Source of the DNA: Pseudomonas umsongensis
Lineage (GTDB): Bacteria > Pseudomonadota > Gammaproteobacteria > Pseudomonadales > Pseudomonadaceae
Length of the DNA: 64,000 nt
Direction: 5' to 3'
NCBI RefSeq assembly: GCF_002236105.1
Contig: NZ_NIWU01000001.1
Location: forward strand, 1,302,001 to 1,366,000
The translations under genes and the position numbers were made by a program. This document shows positions 62,661-64,000 of the stretch, piece by piece. Below the pieces are notes generated by a model, which searched no databases, was not told the DNA's origin, and saw only the letters and a program-made list of their open reading frames with translations. Numbering within the stretch: the stretch's first letter is position 1; the number at the start of each line of letters is the position of its first letter.

Positions 62661-63434
62661 TCAAGCCGCTCGCTCCAGGGCATCCAGCAAATCGGCAAAC
62701 TCCAGCGAAAGCTTATGGCGCGGAGCCAGATGAACAAGGGGAACCGACACTTGGTGAGACTCGCGCATCTTCACAGAGCGACTCAGGTAAACCGGCAGCA
62801 GTGGTATCCCTTCGGCCAATAGCTCATCCACCAGATGCTGGTGCAATCCGGTCTGCCCCGAGAACTGATTGACCACCACCCCTTCCACCGTCAGCGACTC
62901 ATTGTGATCTAGTCGTAACTCTTCTACTTGCGCGATGACGCGATACAGCGCCAGGCGAGAAAACCTGTCGCAATCGAAGGGAATCAGCAGCCTGTCCGCC
63001 GCCACCAAGGCGCTGAAGGTGTAGAAATTCAATGACGGCGGTGTATCGATATAAATGCGCTCGTAGTCCTCGGACAGTTCCACCAGCAGCTTGCGCAGCT
63101 TGTTGACCTTGAACTTGCTCTGCAGCTTTGACTGCAGGTCAGACAGCTCAGGGCTGGCGGTTACCAGGTCGAGGTTGGCGTAAGGCGTGCGGGTGATATT
63201 CACGCGATGCTTCCTGCCTTCGAAACCGCCGGACAAGGTCTGCTTGAAAAAATCGGCGATGCCCGCAGGAATATCCTCATTCACCAGGCCGGTGAGGTAG
63301 TGAGTCGAATTGGCCTGGGGATCGAGATCAACCAGCAGCGTTCGGTAGCCTTCGGAAGCACTCACGGCGGCGAGGTTGCAGGCAATGCTGGATTTCCCAA
63401 CCCCGCCTTTCTGATTGAATACGACACGACGCAT
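62661..63434 (-). CDS. orphan ParA-family ATPase
   Basis: 257 residues. Deviant Walker [10 protein letters not shown] (Lys9, Lys14), [12 protein letters not shown] (Walker A' with Asp), YIDTPPSL (Walker B region) and [14 protein letters not shown]. It resembles Soj/ParA proteins that position plasmids, chromosomes or protein clusters. No parB, parS or partner is adjacent, so the cargo is unknown. The start is ATG 63434 ([11 protein letters not shown]). It is transcribed divergently from a sulfatase gene. Confidence 0.88.
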   Translation of the reverse strand: MRRVVFNQKGGVGKSSIACNLAAVSASEGYRTLLVDLDPQANSTHYLTGLVNEDIPAGIADFFKQTLSGGFEGRKHRVNITRTPYANLDLVTASPELSDLQSKLQSKFKVNKLRKLLVELSEDYERIYIDTPPSLNFYTFSALVAADRLLIPFDCDRFSRLALYRVIAQVEELRLDHNESLTVEGVVVNQFSGQTGLHQHLVDELLAEGIPLLPVYLSRSVKMRESHQVSVPLVHLAPRHKLSLEFADLLDALERAA

Positions 63435-63854
63435 GTGACTTGCTCATCCATGAAAAAAGCCAGAGGCCAACTGACGGTAAATGTAAGAAGCCGTGTCAAT
63501 TGTATGACCGGAACATTACAGTTTTGCGACAGTGGCGGCACAAGGCCCGGATTAGAGCGATGGAGTGAGAGGCCTTCATGACCTGTTCAATAAAGGAGCG
63601 TCGATGGTTGAAGTACAAATAATCGACGAACGACATCTAAACTACGATCCGCGACCACGCGGGGCGCGAATTGTCGAACTAATCTTGCACGACTGCCTTG
63701 AGCAATGAATGGAAATGTGATCGCGTTGTTTGATGGCTTCCATGAACTGTCCAGGCTAAACGTTTGGGGGGTCACTAACGATGATGCTTGTTGTTTTGCG
63801 CTCGCTGCTTGAGCGGCCCGCAACGAGTATCGGAACTTGAGAAAGGAAACCCTT
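63435..63854. other. 420-bp gap between parA and the sulfatase gene
   Basis: This is noticeably more AT-rich than its surroundings. One tiny open frame with a good ribosome site lies at 63604-63708. GAACTT at ~63834 looks like a -35 element of an extracytoplasmic sigma factor, but its -10 is not clear. No repeat or terminator was recognised. Confidence 0.4.
63604..63708 (+). CDS. tiny open frame, possible remnant of an amidase-like gene (34 aa)
   Basis: AAAGGAG ends six bases before ATG 63604. The product VEVQIIDERHLNYDPRPRG continues to VELILHDCLEQ. The 'RPRGARIVELILHD' pattern recalls the first strand of AmpD-like amidases (LIVLHY-type), after which a stop ends the frame. It may be a truncated gene or a chance match. 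Confidence 0.25.
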   Translation: MVEVQIIDERHLNYDPRPRGARIVELILHDCLEQ

Positions 63855-64000
63855 ATGAACAAGTTCGCGCACCGCCCCAGGTTTTACCTCACCTGTTCTT
63901 TGTTGATGGCAATCAACTTTGCCCAAGCCGCACAAACCGAAAAACCCAATATCCTGTTCATCGTCTCCGACGACACCGGCTACGGTGACCTTGGCCCCTA
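63855..64000 (+). CDS. sulfatase/arylsulfatase, N-terminal part (cut by window edge)
   Basis: 48 residues are visible: a signal peptide (YLTCSLLMAINFAQAA), then KPNILFIVSDDTGYGDLGP, which is the metal-binding Asp-Asp start of type I sulfatases. The catalytic Cys/Ser-x-Pro-x-Arg motif is beyond the window. It probably hydrolyses sulfate esters in the periplasm for sulfur supply. AAAGGAAA precedes the ATG at 63855. Confidence 0.8.
   Translation, partial: MNKFAHRPRFYLTCSLLMAINFAQAAQTEKPNILFIVSDDTGYGDLGP

Noticed and set aside
63587..63862. 91-codon frame on the minus strand near parA
   Set aside because: It starts inside the sulfatase leader, lacks a ribosome site and gives no recognisable protein pattern.

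Overview
The window looks like chromosome from a fluorescent Pseudomonas of the P. fluorescens group. The evidence is high GC, a ptxS-kgu 2-ketogluconate operon with two perfect PtxS operators, a pvdQ acylase with a PvdS-type iron-starvation box, an MvaT/MvaU H-NS-like protein, a MexMN-like pump beside its two-component system, and many ~100-bp REP doublets (REPINs). No rRNA, tRNA, CRISPR array, insertion sequence, prophage or integrase was recognised. Most of the window is ordinary core and flexible metabolism.

Layout. 1-2182: LysR tail, REPIN, two small proteins and dpkA. 2366-7216: one very large toxin-like gene (1616 aa) with four degenerate copies of an internal module and a C-terminal HELSH zinc-protease motif. 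7313-11329: pyoverdine/iron block (FecR-like anti-sigma, pvdQ, small Fur-like regulator). 11353-14875: small membrane protein, DUF411 metal-binding protein with a DedA-like protein, alpha/beta hydrolase and D-hydroxyacid dehydrogenase. 15014-16857: TPR protein, ECF sigma factor without a normal start codon, anti-sigma factor. 16962-23502: two-component system divergent from an RND pump. 23587-29859: DUF1345 protein, then ptxS and kguEKTD. 30001-34613: aruH-like aminotransferase, a LuxR-type solo HTH, a truncated response-regulator relic, glycerate kinase and its CdaR-type regulator. 34781-41977: aldo/keto reductase, RarD, hpd, an EAL phosphodiesterase, mvaU, a secreted protein and gloA. 42073-49854: ahpF, ahpC, a KfrA-like coiled-coil DNA-binding protein with a promoter palindrome, gor, a DHA2-type MFS pump and galU. 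50147-52139: small conserved and lipoprotein genes. 52260-54790: tight alkylation-repair group (2OG-Fe(II) oxygenase, alkB, ada) whose Ada has lost three of four zinc cysteines. 54905-60875: acuI-like reductase, nitronate monooxygenase, modABC behind a ModE-like palindrome, and topoisomerase IB. 60948-64000: a run of very small genes, an orphan ParA and the start of a sulfatase.

How genes work together. ptxS represses kguEKTD, which imports and phosphorylates 2-ketogluconate and reduces it to 6-phosphogluconate. pvdQ deacylates pyoverdine precursors, and its neighbours are iron regulators. ahpC, ahpF and gor form a peroxide/thiol group. alkB, ada and the second oxygenase form a likely DNA or RNA alkylation-repair unit. 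modABC imports molybdate.

The best candidates for something under-described are the 1616-aa repeat-plus-metalloprotease protein, the oxygenase/AlkB/Ada unit with its zinc-less Ada sensor, and the TPR/ECF/anti-sigma module whose sigma gene appears to start at a non-canonical codon.
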